Of a stretch of DNA of 64,000 nt, positions 41,823-53,614 are shown in pieces; the stretch's first letter is position 1, and every line of letters starts with the position of its first letter. A program made the translations under genes and the position numbers. This DNA is from Nothophaeocryptopus gaeumannii (taxonomy: Eukaryota; Ascomycota; Dothideomycetes; Mycosphaerellales; Mycosphaerellaceae), in NCBI GenBank assembly GCA_031771865.1, contig JASISA010000027.1, positions 2,108,001-2,172,000 on the forward strand. The letters run 5' to 3'. The notes beneath the pieces are model-generated. The model did no database searches, was not told where the DNA came from, and saw only the letters and a program-made list of their open reading frames with translations.

Positions 41823-43043
41823 ATGGCGTCCGTCGATGCCTCCAGTCCGCCTTGCGCTGTCGTCTGCGTAGGCATGGCAGGCAGCGGCAAGACGACTTTC
41901 ATGCAGCGCATCAATGCGCACCTACACACACAGTCACAAGCCTCGTCAACCCAGCAGCCGCCGTACGTCCTCAACCTCGATCCCGCCGTGCGCAGCGTAC
42001 CCTTCGACTCGAACATCGATGTTCGCGACTCCGTAAACTACAAGGAAGTCATGAAGCAGTACAATCTCGGACCAAACGGCGGCATCCTGACCAGTCTGAA
42101 CCTCTTCAGCACCAAGATCGACCAGGTCATGTCTATATTGGAGAAGCGATGTCTTCCACAACCACAGAAAGAGTCGAAGCCACTGCCAAGCCATATCATT
42201 GTAGATACGCCAGGACAGATCGAAGTCTTCGTCTGGTCTGCATCTGGAAACATTCTGCTCTCTTCACTAGCATCGAGCTTTCCTACAGTGATAGCGTATA
42301 TCATTGACACCCCGCGGACGACCGAGAACACGAGCACTTTCATGTCGAACATGCTCTATGCGATCAGCATCCTCTACAAGACTAAGCTCCCGATGGTGTT
42401 GGTCTTTAACAAAACAGATGTCAAATCTGAGGAAGAAGCGGTAGACTGGATGCGCGACTTCGAGAAGTTCCAACAAGCAGTGCAGGCAGAAGAAGAGCAG
42501 GAAGGTGAAGGAAGAGGGTACATGGGACCCCTACTGAACAGCATGAGTTTGGTATTGGAGGAGTTCTACAACCATCTGTCCGTCGTCGGCGTATCATCAA
42601 TGACTGGTGACGGCGTGGACGATTTTTTCAAAGCCATCGTAGAGAAGCGTCAAGAGTTTGAGAAGGACTATAAGCCCGAGCTTGAAAAGCGACGAGCAGA
42701 AGCTGAAGCGCAGAAGGAGCAAATCCGGGATAAGGAAGTAAGCAGGATGATGAAGGATATGCAGGTCTCTTCCAAGGCGAAGGGCACCGGGAAGTATGCG
42801 AAGAAAGCAGAGCCGGAGACTGTTAGTGATATGGAAGACGAGGACGAGGATGAAGAAGACCAGGACGAGGATGAAGAAGACCAGGGGATAGTAGATCCTG
42901 ATCCTCAGAACGACGAAGAAGAAGAGATCGATCAGGCCTTTGAAGAGGGCCTGAAGGCGCGATATGAGGCTGCTCTGAGAGATGGAAGTGCGTCTGCTAC
43001 TGCGCAAGGCGTAGCTGACTATATCCGGCAGAGCCAACGATGA
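41823..43043 (+). CDS. gpn1: GPN-loop GTPase 1 (Npa3/GPN1)
   Basis: Cytoplasmic GTPase needed for assembly and nuclear import of RNA polymerase II. Single exon, 406 aa, from ATG 41823 (MASVDASSPPCAVVCVGMAG). P-loop GMAGSGKTT at residues 17-25, the diagnostic GPN loop in LGPNGG, switch motif VDTPGQIE and the base-recognition motif FNKTDV. An acidic C-terminal tail (a duplicated DEDEEDQ block around 42838-42885) ends at RQSQR. The length matches yeast Npa3 (385 aa). Rpb3, a subunit of its client enzyme, is encoded in the same window but 14 kb away, probably by chance. Confidence 0.95.
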   Translation: MASVDASSPPCAVVCVGMAGSGKTTFMQRINAHLHTQSQASSTQQPPYVLNLDPAVRSVPFDSNIDVRDSVNYKEVMKQYNLGPNGGILTSLNLFSTKIDQVMSILEKRCLPQPQKESKPLPSHIIVDTPGQIEVFVWSASGNILLSSLASSFPTVIAYIIDTPRTTENTSTFMSNMLYAISILYKTKLPMVLVFNKTDVKSEEEAVDWMRDFEKFQQAVQAEEEQEGEGRGYMGPLLNSMSLVLEEFYNHLSVVGVSSMTGDGVDDFFKAIVEKRQEFEKDYKPELEKRRAEAEAQKEQIRDKEVSRMMKDMQVSSKAKGTGKYAKKAEPETVSDMEDEDEDEEDQDEDEEDQGIVDPDPQNDEEEEIDQAFEEGLKARYEAALRDGSASATAQGVADYIRQSQR

Positions 43044-44823
43044 GGTCGCAATATTCTGTTTGGACGGTTGGGTGCATGACCACTGATCTTGATACTTAGC
43101 GAGGTGTCCGGGCGATGTTGCGATTGGCAACATGAAGTCTCTTGTACCTGAATTTGATCGATCTCATACTGCCACTGTGGCTTGACCTGGTTGACGACCC
43201 TGCTCGTAGCGCCGGTGTTCTTGGCCCTGTCCGCAAGGGGATCGACAGGCACTGAAGAAGTGTGGCTGTTCCCTGACTCAAAATCCAATACGGTCGTTGT
43301 GGGAGCATTGTCAGAGGAACTTCGGCCAATGCACGGGATCGTACGGTGACACGAATCGCGACATCATAGTGAGGATTTCTTATCAATTCTTCGTGACCTT
43401 GGTGAGACCGTCGTACCGCGTGCTTCCGTCTGAGCCTACGCCGGAACAGGCGTACGCGCTGATTTACCTGTGGGTCTTTTGCAATGAAGTCCAGACACTC
43501 AGCTGAGACTCACTTCATCCGCCTCACCTCTCGAAGTACGACGAAACTTGTTGGACATTGGTAGATGCGAGGTCACATGCAGGGCGACAGCCACCCCTTC
43601 CGGAGCGGAGCCGACAAGGACAACCACTACCGCGCCGCAACACGACGAGTCGAACAAGAAGACGTGAGGTTGTAATCCCTGACTCGTCAATGGAACAGAT
43701 GGATATTCGATTTCCCGATCGATGATGACATCCAATGCATATCAGCCGGCGCGACACACGACTTCACAGACTCGTGCATTATTCCGGGCCGCTGCAAGAC
43801 TCTCCCCCACCTGCGTCTTGCATTACCCGCCCAATCCCGGCTGGTTGTGAAAATTGTTGAAACCGTACCGTACCGAACGGAACGATGCGCTGGCGTTGGG
43901 CGGGCGGTGAATCGGTTTCTGCAGTGTTTGGTTCAGCATCCTTGCATTTTGCATCGCTACCGCTTCAAACACACATTTGAGGGGAGGAGACGTTTGTTCC
44001 AGATCGCCAGCCACTGCAGCGGGGGTAAGTCCGACGTGCTTGAGCCGTGCCAGCGAACACCGCGGGGGACAGCGAGACAGCGGCTGGCGACTCATCAGAA
44101 ACAGACCAGTGCTCACAAACCGGTATGTAGTCCTGGCGCAGTGAAGTTTTGAAGTTAGAGATTACTTGGTTGTAGTGCCCCCTTATTTCCTATGCAGGTG
44201 GATTGGTCAGATCTCATCACGGACGGCATCCCAGTCCAAGCACAGGGTGCAAGCTCTCCCCAAAGCTGTGGCTGTCCCTGCGTTGCATGAGCTCCAGCTT
44301 CAGCTCCTGAGAATGTCAAGTATGTGATGAGTGTAAGAAGAGGTACACGAGTGTTAGAATGGGCACACGTGGCGTCACAGAATGTATTTGTGATATAGCG
44401 GTAGTGTATAGCAAAAATGGGATTTCATCATTACCAATTCGGACTGGAATCTGCGTGTGATATTGAGAACAATGCATGGCTACGATCTCTGCAGCCATCT
44501 CATGTGTAGTCGATCTCGGCGACGTTATCTGCAGTAGAAAACCTCTTCCTGTTGTACTTCTCTGACCTCTCGCTCGTAATCGTCTCAAGCCCTCGTCATA
44601 GGACATATCTTCGCCCAAGCTTTCTTCCGGCTGTCTGTATTTTGCGTCCCGCCTAAGCTACAGCACAAAACCAGTTTGACCGCACATTCCATGATGCTTC
44701 CCTGTTTCCCGCGCCGTGAAAGCAATTCTGGGTATATCGCTCAAAAACAGTCCTGATTGCTCAAAAGAAGTGATAGTAGTAAGGGGTGGGAGTGTCGAAC
44801 CGAGTGATTTCGAAACAGCCTTC
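43044..44823. other. Intergenic, no gene seen
   Basis: 1.8 kb between the ends of GPN1 and the convergent zinc-finger gene. ORFs are all short and without recognisable motifs. Confidence 0.45.
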
Positions 44824-46086
44824 CTAAGGCGTCTTCTCCTCTGCAGTCTCGGATGTTGGACTTCTCGATTGCGACTTCTCCTCGGAGAGTCGGCGATGCT
44901 CACAGGCAGCAAGCGCGAGGCTGTTCAGTCCATTCGACAAGCCAGGAGATGGGTAGCTGTAATGCAGCGCATCTGGGTCAACCATGGCGGCTGTCGGTGG
45001 AATGTAGTCAAGCGAGGCAGTAAAATTGGATCGGTGGAGTGGTGGTCGGATGCTGTTCAGCTCCGGCATCGCCATCGGCAAAGGTGGGACTGGGCCGGTA
45101 TCTACAGTATTGGTGAGAAAGTACGGGCCCGTCGCGGGCAGAAGCATTTGCTGGTCGGTGGGAAGCGTTGGCAGTGCCTGAGCAGCTTGCACTTGTTCCA
45201 CGGCCTGTGCAGCTTGTTGTGCCTGTTGTGCCTGAGCTTGCTCAGCAAGTTGCTGCTCCACGGCCGCTTCGAGCGCTGGCTCGGCTTTGATCACTGACTT
45301 CTTCGTGGGAGCTTTGGTGGGCTTCTTCACCTTCGAGTCGTCGCTAGTTCGGGAAGAGCCACGCCCATTCTGATGCGTCCTCCGGTGCTGCTCCATGTTG
45401 TCCTTGCGGGTGAAGGCCTTGTTGCACTCAGGGCAGAAAGCATCTTTCTTGCCAGTGTGTTTCTTGGCGTGTCGCGCAGCGTGCCCAGAAGTTGTGAAGA
45501 AGTCATTGCATGCGACTTGCTTAGCCATCGGACACGGATACTGATTCTTCTTCTGTGGCTTTTGGTTTGATTGCGCGGAGACGGCCGACACGCGCGATGG
45601 CTCAGACGAGGGCGAGTCGGATGAGCGGAATGCTTGAGCAGCGACTTGCTGTTGTGGGAGCTGCGGCGGTTGCTGCGGTGGCATAGCAGGCGGCATTGGG
45701 TAGGCAGAAGGCATCGTGCCTGTCGCGTCCGGAATGGGAGGGTACATAGACGCGTTTGAATCGTCCATCTTGGCGTAGGCTGAGTTGTGCAGATAGTAAT
45801 GTTGCTGATGGTGGTGGTAGTGCTGCGGCTGTTGGGGCTTGACGTGCGGGAGATTCTGGCCGGCCTGTTCGAGTGTGTATGTTGGCGTTATTGGCGAGTA
45901 TGCGGAGGAGTCGCTGGACGAGCTGCGCGCCAGCTGCGGCGGAGAGGACAAGCTGGGAGTCGAGGCGGCGCTTGACGCTCGAGAATGCGCCGTCAGCGGG
46001 GGGAGTTGGGACTTGGAGGGCACAAAGGCTACGTCACTACTATTGAGTAGTGAGATTCGTCGGCCTGTGCAGTCCGTACCGTCCAT
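44824..46086 (-). CDS. C2H2 zinc-finger transcription factor
   Basis: Single exon, 420 aa, ATG 46086 (MDGTDCTGRRISLLNSSDVA). The N-terminal 180 residues are Ser/Pro-rich with a His/Gln/Tyr cluster (about residues 83-98) and Pro/Gln runs. Two adjacent zinc fingers follow at about 184-240: an atypical one with the spacing YPCPMAKQVAC...GHAARHAKKH and a canonical one FCPECNKAFTRKDNMEQHRR. A basic Lys/Pro segment (KVKKPTKAPTKKSVIK) may be the nuclear signal. Then comes a Gln/Ala-rich coiled region (QLAEQAQAQQAQQAAQAVEQ), as in activation domains. The layout fits a fungal regulator, but I do not assign an orthologue. Its long upstream region has no other gene and may be its own leader. Confidence 0.8.
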   Translation of the reverse strand: MDGTDCTGRRISLLNSSDVAFVPSKSQLPPLTAHSRASSAASTPSLSSPPQLARSSSSDSSAYSPITPTYTLEQAGQNLPHVKPQQPQHYHHHQQHYYLHNSAYAKMDDSNASMYPPIPDATGTMPSAYPMPPAMPPQQPPQLPQQQVAAQAFRSSDSPSSEPSRVSAVSAQSNQKPQKKNQYPCPMAKQVACNDFFTTSGHAARHAKKHTGKKDAFCPECNKAFTRKDNMEQHRRTHQNGRGSSRTSDDSKVKKPTKAPTKKSVIKAEPALEAAVEQQLAEQAQAQQAQQAAQAVEQVQAAQALPTLPTDQQMLLPATGPYFLTNTVDTGPVPPLPMAMPELNSIRPPLHRSNFTASLDYIPPTAAMVDPDALHYSYPSPGLSNGLNSLALAACEHRRLSEEKSQSRSPTSETAEEKTP

Positions 46087-49000
46087 TATGTGGCAGCCAG
46101 CTTCAAGACGCGGTGGTCGGTGAATGTATGCGTCGAGCGAGCTTCAATGGCACGTGAAGAGTCAAACGGAGGGAGCAGCCAGTGTCGAGGGGCACGGACG
46201 CTGGTTGCTGGCGTTTGGTGAGGCGGGCGCGTAACAATCAGCTGAAAGTGTCCAGACGAAGGATGCTCGAGCTGTTGCTGCGATCGGTGCTGTCGATGTC
46301 GGAAGCACTGGCTTGCTTTCTTTGACCTGCTGACAGTGGCTGTCGGCGTGCTTTGCAGGCGTCTCGAGCAAGGGAGAGGCGCAAGAGATGTAATAAGCGC
46401 GAGTTGATGGTTGTTGTGGAACGAGCAAGCGGAAGCAGCAGAGCAGTGCGCAGAAGGTGGACTCAGGTAGTCAAGTAGTGGTGGAGAGGGAGCGGTTACA
46501 CTATGAACAGGCTAGGAAGGTTATGAAGCGGCGACAGAGAGGACGACGTGATGACCCTCGGCCGCATCCAGGGTATGGATCATGGAAGACAAACAGACAG
46601 ACATGAGAGGCTCGAGGAGAGCAGTGGGACCCTGACTGACATGTAAATGCACTGGCAAGCCTTTCGCAGGCATGCAGCGCATGGCCCAGCAGCAGCAGCA
46701 GCAGGCCCGACACAGCAGCGCCAACGCCAGTACCACCCGCCCGCTTCCTGTGGCTTCTGCGCTAACAACGACGCGATGGACTGGCAGACTCTTGCACAGA
46801 CTCACGACGGACTCGATATTCCCTGAGAAGTCAAACGGCAGCTAATGCACACGCTTCAGATCGCCGATGAGGACGGAAGGGCCGCTCGCTGCGAACCTGA
46901 GAAGGGAGAAGGGAAGCCGAGCCAACCCCGCCAGCCGCCCGAGTGCCACAGCGCCCTCTCTACAGTACTACTATATCACATTGACCACGGTCTGTATGTG
47001 AATGCGCTGATCTCAGCTTCTCGTCTGTACAGTTGCTGTGCAGGAGCTGTCCAACGCCCATGCCAGGAGTCGAAACCTGCGCAAACAAGCGACGTCGCGA
47101 AACGCGGTCGCATTACAGGTGCAGTAAGTATGCCCTGGTCAGTTTGTCATGCTCAGCAGATCGAGACCGCAGCCGGCTGTGTGATCTGTTTCGTCCTGTC
47201 CTGGCTCGCCTGTGGCACCTCACTCCTCATTTGCTCTGCCGCGGCGCTGCCAAGCGATTGCGGTGGCTTGACTCCCAGAGCTACTTTGAAGCAGCATCCT
47301 CCGTCAACCGGTCTGACCTGCCCGTTTCTTCTACAGCGCTTCAACCACGCCATTCTATTCTTTGCGCGCGAGCAAGCTGAATTGATTGCCATCCTGAAGC
47401 TTCGTCTTGTCTGACGATGTCGCCGCTGCGCCGCGGAAATCCACTCGTGCGACACAGCTCGACCACAAGCCGGCTCTCGGACGGGGAAATCTGTTCAATG
47501 TTTTGCTCACAAACTGTGTCTGTCACCCCTCTTGACCAACCTCAAGTCGAGCTCATAACGAGCAACGGGAGTGAGACTCATATCTGTATCTGCACGACCA
47601 TCACAAACACATCTTGCGACGTGGCAGCTGCGACTCGAGACGGCAGGAGTTGAGCCACACCAGCCTGCGAGCAGTCCCTTCGGTCCCTTGTCAGGAACGA
47701 GTGTGGAGGGTGCTCCGAGTCGGAGATTGTATCATTGTACCCTTGACACCCGAGGAACTGGGTTGCCCTGCGTTGACAAAGCTTAGAGCAGACTGACGGC
47801 TTGCTGATGTTCGCTCTAGCGCAGTGACTTGCTGCGATCAAGGCCCTGGATTTCGATCGCGCTAGAGCGTCTTCCTCTCTGCCTTCATTCGACGAAAGCT
47901 GCCCGGTCTCTGCTCCGGATCCCAGCCTTCGCAGAGCAATCGAAGATCTGGCCGTCCTCCGCGGACCAAAGCTGGTCGACCGTCTTGCTTGGCCTGTAAT
48001 TAATTTTCAAACCGTCGTGACCGTCGCCCAGCTTTTGTGCCCCTGTCGAAGACGCGCGTGGTTGTCAGGCAAAGCAGGGAACAGCGCAAGGGAACCAGGC
48101 CGTGGCTTTCACTTTCTGCCACCTTGAGCTGGAAGCGAAAATCGTTCAACTGACGTCACATGCACCTTCACAGCGCTGACGTCGCGTTGACGGTCGGATG
48201 GAGTTCCGACGACAAGCATTGCAGTCTTTTCTATTTGCTGTTGAAAAGTCGAGCGCTACTAGCAGGGACCTCTCATAAACAAACGTGCTGATTACGCACT
48301 GCAGCAGTAAGACTTTCCCGGCAAAAGGACGTGACTCGGAAAGCGATAGGATGACCCCGACAGGCATCGTGACTCTGAATTCTTGATCAGGCAGAGAAGG
48401 AATGGTCAGAGCACACACCATACCTTCCCCGCTGTCCCCGACTGACATCGGCACTGACGCTGACACGTCGGCCACTCCGGCCTTTGTTTGCTGTTCGTTT
48501 GCGCGCGTGTACCTCGCTCCAGGGCCAGCATACAACGCCAGCAACTTCATCTTCTTCGCTACAAGACTTTTTCTTTCCACTTCAAACTGAAGCGTAAAGC
48601 TGCCGCCGGACGCTGGCCACAACGACACCTCTGGCGCTTAATCCTTCCACGGTCAAGGTCAAGCTAACCATCGAGCTATCGAAGTCAAAACCATCAAGCT
48701 ACTGCCCGCTTCCATGCCCCTCCTCTTCTCCATCTTCGCATGTCTTGATGTCCTCAGCAGAGCCGCACCCAGAATGTTGATCCGATTAATCGAATGCTCA
48801 ACAGGCTCAAAAGCTGTCTTATACAAGCCAATCACTGCCACGCAATGTGATCTCGCGAACAGCAAGCAGCTTCGATAGTACTGCTCCACGGCCTCGTCAC
48901 GGTATCGGAGCTGAAGGCGCAATCATGTCCGAGTATGCACTTGACATGATCAGACATTCTGGAGAGTGCAGAATGGGAGGGTGATGTTGACACCGTGATG

Positions 49001-50394
49001 CTCCAACACGCAACAGTCTTCACAAGCTCACGCAGAACCCGTCAAGAAGGTTCCTGGAGGCAGAGAAGTAATGTTCCAGCGCTGAAGGCGTGGGTGAGGG
49101 TGCTGTGTCGCCTTCAGCGAAGCGGATTGACCTCCGTGATCCTCAGACACGTGCAGGGGAAGTAGATGCCACGCAGGGACCATCGTGAGTAAAGCATTTC
49201 CAATGATGTGGCTGAAGAAGTTCTCACCACTAGTGTGTGCAGCTGTGCAGATCACTGGTCTTCGATCTGTCCCGCCTGAGATCATTTCTAGGAACGACCT
49301 AGACGACTCCTCGCTCACCGAGAGCCACGCTCTCAGATGATGCATTATCTTCACAACAGACAGCAAGACAACGCTTTGAAGAATTTCACGCTGGCAGCTC
49401 TCCCTCTTTGATAAGGTCAGAGGCATAACATGCGCGGAGAAGCGTACGCGAGAAAACGCGAAAAAATCACGTCTGTGGCGCAACACGTGGGCGTCTAGCA
49501 ACGCCTAGAAACGTCTCAAATTTCCGCCGTGCGACATGCTCATAGCGGACGGCGTATGAGACACGGTATCCGGACTTTGGTGGTATTCGAACGAATGCCA
49601 GCTTCGTGTAGTTGATAGCGCTTCATGACTAGCTGTAAAAGTACACATCCCTCCAGACCAGTAGTCCAAGTCGCAGTCCAAACACTTACGATACGTTGAA
49701 CGTAGTCTGGATTAGAGGTCTGCAGTTCGGTGCCGGTGATACTGTCGGATCCTGTCATAGACAGAGGCCCAGGGCCATCCCTGACTCTTAGAGGCTCGAC
49801 AGCCACAGTCAATGGCATCCTGCTTTGACAGGCTTCAGAGATAGGTGCTCGTCGCTTTGGGGCCCAATGCCTGTCTCTGTCCGCATCGTGCGACCCGCAG
49901 ATCCCCTCAAAGAGAGCCACCGACCGGGTTTGCATCCATTGGAAGTGGTTGGTGATCAAGCCTACTGTGGCTGCATCTCTTACTATGTGATAGCGTTTGA
50001 CCAATCGGCTGCTTTGTTGTAATAAGCCGAATGTCTTATAGGCAAGCACTTGAAACGATAGGAGTCTGGCCAGACTGCGTATCCGGTGCCCATGGACTGG
50101 GAAGACAGCTATTACTGTACTGTCAAAGGTAATAAGATGCACTGCGTGGTTGATGCCACAATCAGGGCACAGATCTGGAAACTTTGACTTCGCGGAGCCG
50201 AATTGTTTCGAATTGGTTGTTTCATACTGTTGGGCTTAGCTGGAGCAAGTATACAACCGGTCTCGTATGATGCGTAAAACATACGAGGTCGTTTCATTGC
50301 GAACGTTTGCTTGCTATAAACATCTGAAGCTCTTGCTGCCAACCTAGGAAATGCTGATTCATAGTGACCGCCAGCCTCGCGGGGCGGAATATGC
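46087..50394. other. Gene-poor region, 4.3 kb
   Basis: No gene is supported. The part nearest the zinc-finger gene is probably its promoter and leader; it includes a (CAG)6 tract at 46687-46704. ORFs of 160 and 200 codons on the minus strand (48146-48628, 49540-50142) have no recognisable domain, signal peptide or splice partners. A minus-strand stretch at 48659-48922 looks faintly protein-like but has no start or neighbour exon that I can find. Confidence 0.45.
46687..46704. repeat. (CAG)6 microsatellite
   Basis: Six CAG units in non-coding sequence upstream of the C2H2 gene. Confidence 0.8.
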
Positions 50395-51495
50395 TCAAGG
50401 CAATCCTCCGCCCGAGTTGATTGCATCTGTTGAAAGGGAGTCAGTCACAACCAAATCCTCCGGGAGAGCTCAAATATTCTCGTTCACACTTACCTCTCAC
50501 TTGCGAAGTGTTGGGTCGATTCTCAGCATATCTCTCATAACTATCGAGGTACAGCTCATCCGTACTCGTCGTCTTCTTCACGGCCTCATGTCCTTCCACA
50601 GCCTCGACCCACTTCGCCCAACGACTTCCAGGTTCTGGGTCTGGCCAGCCGCGATATGGTTTGAGGACCTTACCAAGTCTGACAATCCAGGGAGCCAACT
50701 GAACGTCAACGAAAGTCATCTCTTCGCCGAAAAAGAAAGGTCCTGTCCCATCGGCTGCTTCGATGGCTTTCGCGATTTGGCCTTTTAGTTCCCCGGCGAA
50801 TTTGACTTGATCGTTGGGATCTTGGGCTTGGAGGTATTTGTAGAACAGCGGTATGATGTGCCGGTTTATGTGGTCAGACCCTGATCGAGGGAAGAAGTCA
50901 GTCAAGCTTTCGTTGCATTCCAGTGAACAAGCGTCTTGTGTTAGTGAGAAGTCCTACAGAGTCTTGACTGAGCCCTCAGCTTCGCATCTTTAGGTAGCAA
51001 CGCCCTTCCCTCATTCAAGTCTTCCAAATATTCCATTAATACTGTACTTTCATAACATCCCCATTCTCCATGCCGTAGCGCCGGCACCAATCCCCTCGGG
51101 TTGATATCTAACAGCAGTTTCGGTTTTCGGTAGACGTCGACTTCAATATATTGATACTCCAATCCTTTGAGCTCTAGTGATATCCAGACTCGATGAACGA
51201 ACGGACAGAAACAACTTCCGTAGAGCTTGAGATTTGTTTCTGAGGAGTGCGATTCTGCGGTCTGGAGGGCGAGTCCGGTGGCAGATTTGTGGTATGTCTT
51301 TTTGGTGGCGTCGCCGCCTTGGTTAGGGTCGAGATCTTTGGAGGTGTTGTTGGTAGACATTCTGGAGAATTGACTGTTCGCAACCGAGCTAGACCTGAGA
51401 GAGGTCCAGAGGTAGAAATGAGGCCGTTGTGCAAAACGATCTTTGGACAATATATTCAGAGGCGGCTTATAGCACCTGAATGCTGTTCTCAACAT
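50395..51495 (-). CDS. Omega-class-like glutathione S-transferase
   Basis: Three exons with introns at 50881-50957 (77 nt) and 50427-50493 (67 nt), 318 aa. The thioredoxin-fold half has YGSCFCPFVHRVWISLELKG, where the Cys of CPF is the usual omega-type nucleophile, then NPRGLVPALRHGEWGCYEST with the glutathione-binding ES/T. The helical half has DHINRHIIPLFYKYLQAQ and FFFGEEMTFVDVQLAPWIVR. It ends DAINSGGGLP. Omega-type enzymes catalyse thiol transfer, reduction and deglutathionylation rather than classic conjugation. Two starts are possible: ATG 51495 (MLRTAFRCYKPPLNILSKDR), Arg-rich and acid-poor like a mitochondrial presequence, or ATG 51360 (MSTNNTSKDLD) for a cytosolic form. Confidence 0.88.
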
Positions 51496-51607
51496 TGATT
51501 TGACAAGTGATGTTGTTGTGAGCTACCATTAGGAAGTAGTGATGCAATGGGGCAGCACGGGGGTTTTTCGGCCGACTTCATACCGACCTCACATGAGCAG
51601 ACGAGAG

Positions 51608-53142
51608 CTAACTATTGACAACAGTGTTCTCTTTTGGCAGTGTCCCGTTGATCAGATATGCGTCCATCAATTTGGTCGTCTCTCCATGCATGGCATAATG
51701 GCCGTGCCCATCTCTATCTCGTGTCAACAACACGGCGCTTGATAATTGACGCTTCACATTCAACGCCCAAGCATAAGATGTCTGTGGATCGTAGATGGCA
51801 TTCACCGTCAGGATCAGCGGGAGCTTCGAGGTTTGCCTGATACTGAGATTCTGAAAGCGGATTCGCCGCCGGGAATGGCCACCCAGAACACCATGTGCAA
51901 ATTGGGTGAATACCAGTAATTCCTTGGATATGGGGTGCGATGGAGGCAGTGAATCTCTGCTGGTATAAGAAGTCATTTAGTGTCTCAAGACGTGCAAAGT
52001 CGAGACACGCGATCGGCTGCGGTTGCACTAACGTCGAGTTGACGCTAGCAGCCACGACACTTGACAGAGACGTGGTGTTTCCAGCTGTCGCGTTGACGAT
52101 GGATCGCGCAAGATCTGGCCAGGTTGCTGGCTCGCGCGGGTACTTGTTCATGTTCACGAGAAGCTCATCGCCCATGACGCTGGCCTTGCATGTTTTGCCA
52201 CATCCAGGAGCTGGTAATGGCGTCGTATACGCCTGCTGCACTAAGTGGTCAAAGGCAGCACTAGCGTCCTTACCATGAAGTACGCATTGGCTGGTCGTGT
52301 TGCACCACTGGGAGAATCTGTCAAACGCTTTCTCCCTCGCGATGGACTCCTGAGTCAGAAGGCTGATCTCTCCGACTGCCGAATGGTCCAGGACGGCGTC
52401 CATTAGCCAGGAATCGATACGCTGAGGAAACATCTCGGCGTATTGAGCGGCTAGCAGAGTCCCACATGATAGGGCAAAGAAATTCAACTTCTTCTCGCCC
52501 AGCGCTTCACGGAGTCGGTCCATATCTTTCGCGACGCTCTTGTCATCGACAAACTTAACGATGTCTCCACCGAGACGATGACAGCTTTGCGCTAAAGCCA
52601 GATTGCGCTCTTGCAGTTTCTTGAACTGTCCTTCAATCTGCGGCCATAGCGAGAATCTTTCGTTGTAAAGGCTCGGATCGCATCTGACGGGCGCACTTTG
52701 TCCAACGCCACGCTGATCCATGCCAACTGTGTGAAATCAGTCATAGATCGTCATGGCGAGATTGGAAAAACTCACTGATGTTGAAGTTCGCCCTTAAGTC
52801 TTGGGTGAAGTATCCATGATCTTGAGCGACAGACGTTAAGCCTGAAGCACCTGGTCCTCCAGGGTTGTAGACAAGGGACCTTGGACAGAGGCTGGAGCTA
52901 TTGCATCTTAGCCGATTGATCGCAATGGTAATTCGAGCTCCCTGTGGATTGTCATAGTCCAAGGGAACCGTGAAATTCGCACAGTCAACGCGAGTCGTGG
53001 AGTTGTATTCAAGCGTGCAGTTTTGCCAATCGAGACCTTGAGAGGTGTTCGTTGGGAGAACTTTCGCCTTGCTAAAGTGTAGGAAGAGGGTAAACAAAAG
53101 CGTGACTAGAGCTGCCGTGCGCCAACTTGCACATGAAGCCAT
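51608..53142 (-). pseudogene. Secreted S33-family alpha/beta hydrolase (tripeptidyl-aminopeptidase type), frameshifted
   Basis: The ATG at 53142 opens a signal peptide (MASCASWRTAALVTLLFTLF). A 49-nt intron lies at 52727-52775. The oxyanion motif YNPGGPGASG, the block GMDQRGVGQSAP and the nucleophile motif FFALSCGTLLAAQYAEMFP are in frame (A-x-S-x-G instead of the usual G-x-S-x-G). After NPLS the family C-terminus continues in another frame (KLPLILTVNAIYDPQTSYAW, then DRDGHGHYAMHG), which holds the Asp and His of the triad. A single extra T in a TTT run (51854-51856) accounts for the shift. Without it the gene would have 495 codons. As read, the enzyme lacks Asp and His and should be inactive. 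Many potential N-glycosylation sites agree with secretion. Confidence 0.75.
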
Positions 53143-53614
53143 CGTCGAAGAGAAGTTGTACAATTTAAATCCTCTAGATACAGCTTGAGCCTCATGCGCT
53201 TCGAATACTTATTCTCTGACAGACTGCATGCCTGAAACGCCAGACACGCAGCCGCATGGCCGTCTTTCACTTGCGCCTGCATCATCGTAGGATCCATTGA
53301 GAAGTGGTTAAGATCGTCACCTGGAGAAGAGAGTGCTCGCGTGTTGTTCCGCGTATTTGTAGCGAGTAGTTTGAGTACTGCTGTTGGGCCATGCAATCGC
53401 GTCTTACTCCATCTGGTAAATAAATACATGTAGCTTGTAGAAGTTGGCTATGAGGTGTGGTCAGATAGATCCAGAGGAGAGGAAGGTGTGAGGTGCAGAT
53501 CATTTCATTCACTTCACTTCACTTCAAAACGCAAGGTAACTGCGGATCGGTCCGGCACCCTGATTTGATCACCTTCTCACGATTTATGTTTGGACTGTTG
53601 CCCTCCTCTCGCAA

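Noticed and set aside
49540..50142. 200-codon minus ORF
   Set aside because: No recognisable motif, irregular composition and no neighbouring exons; cannot be supported as a gene.
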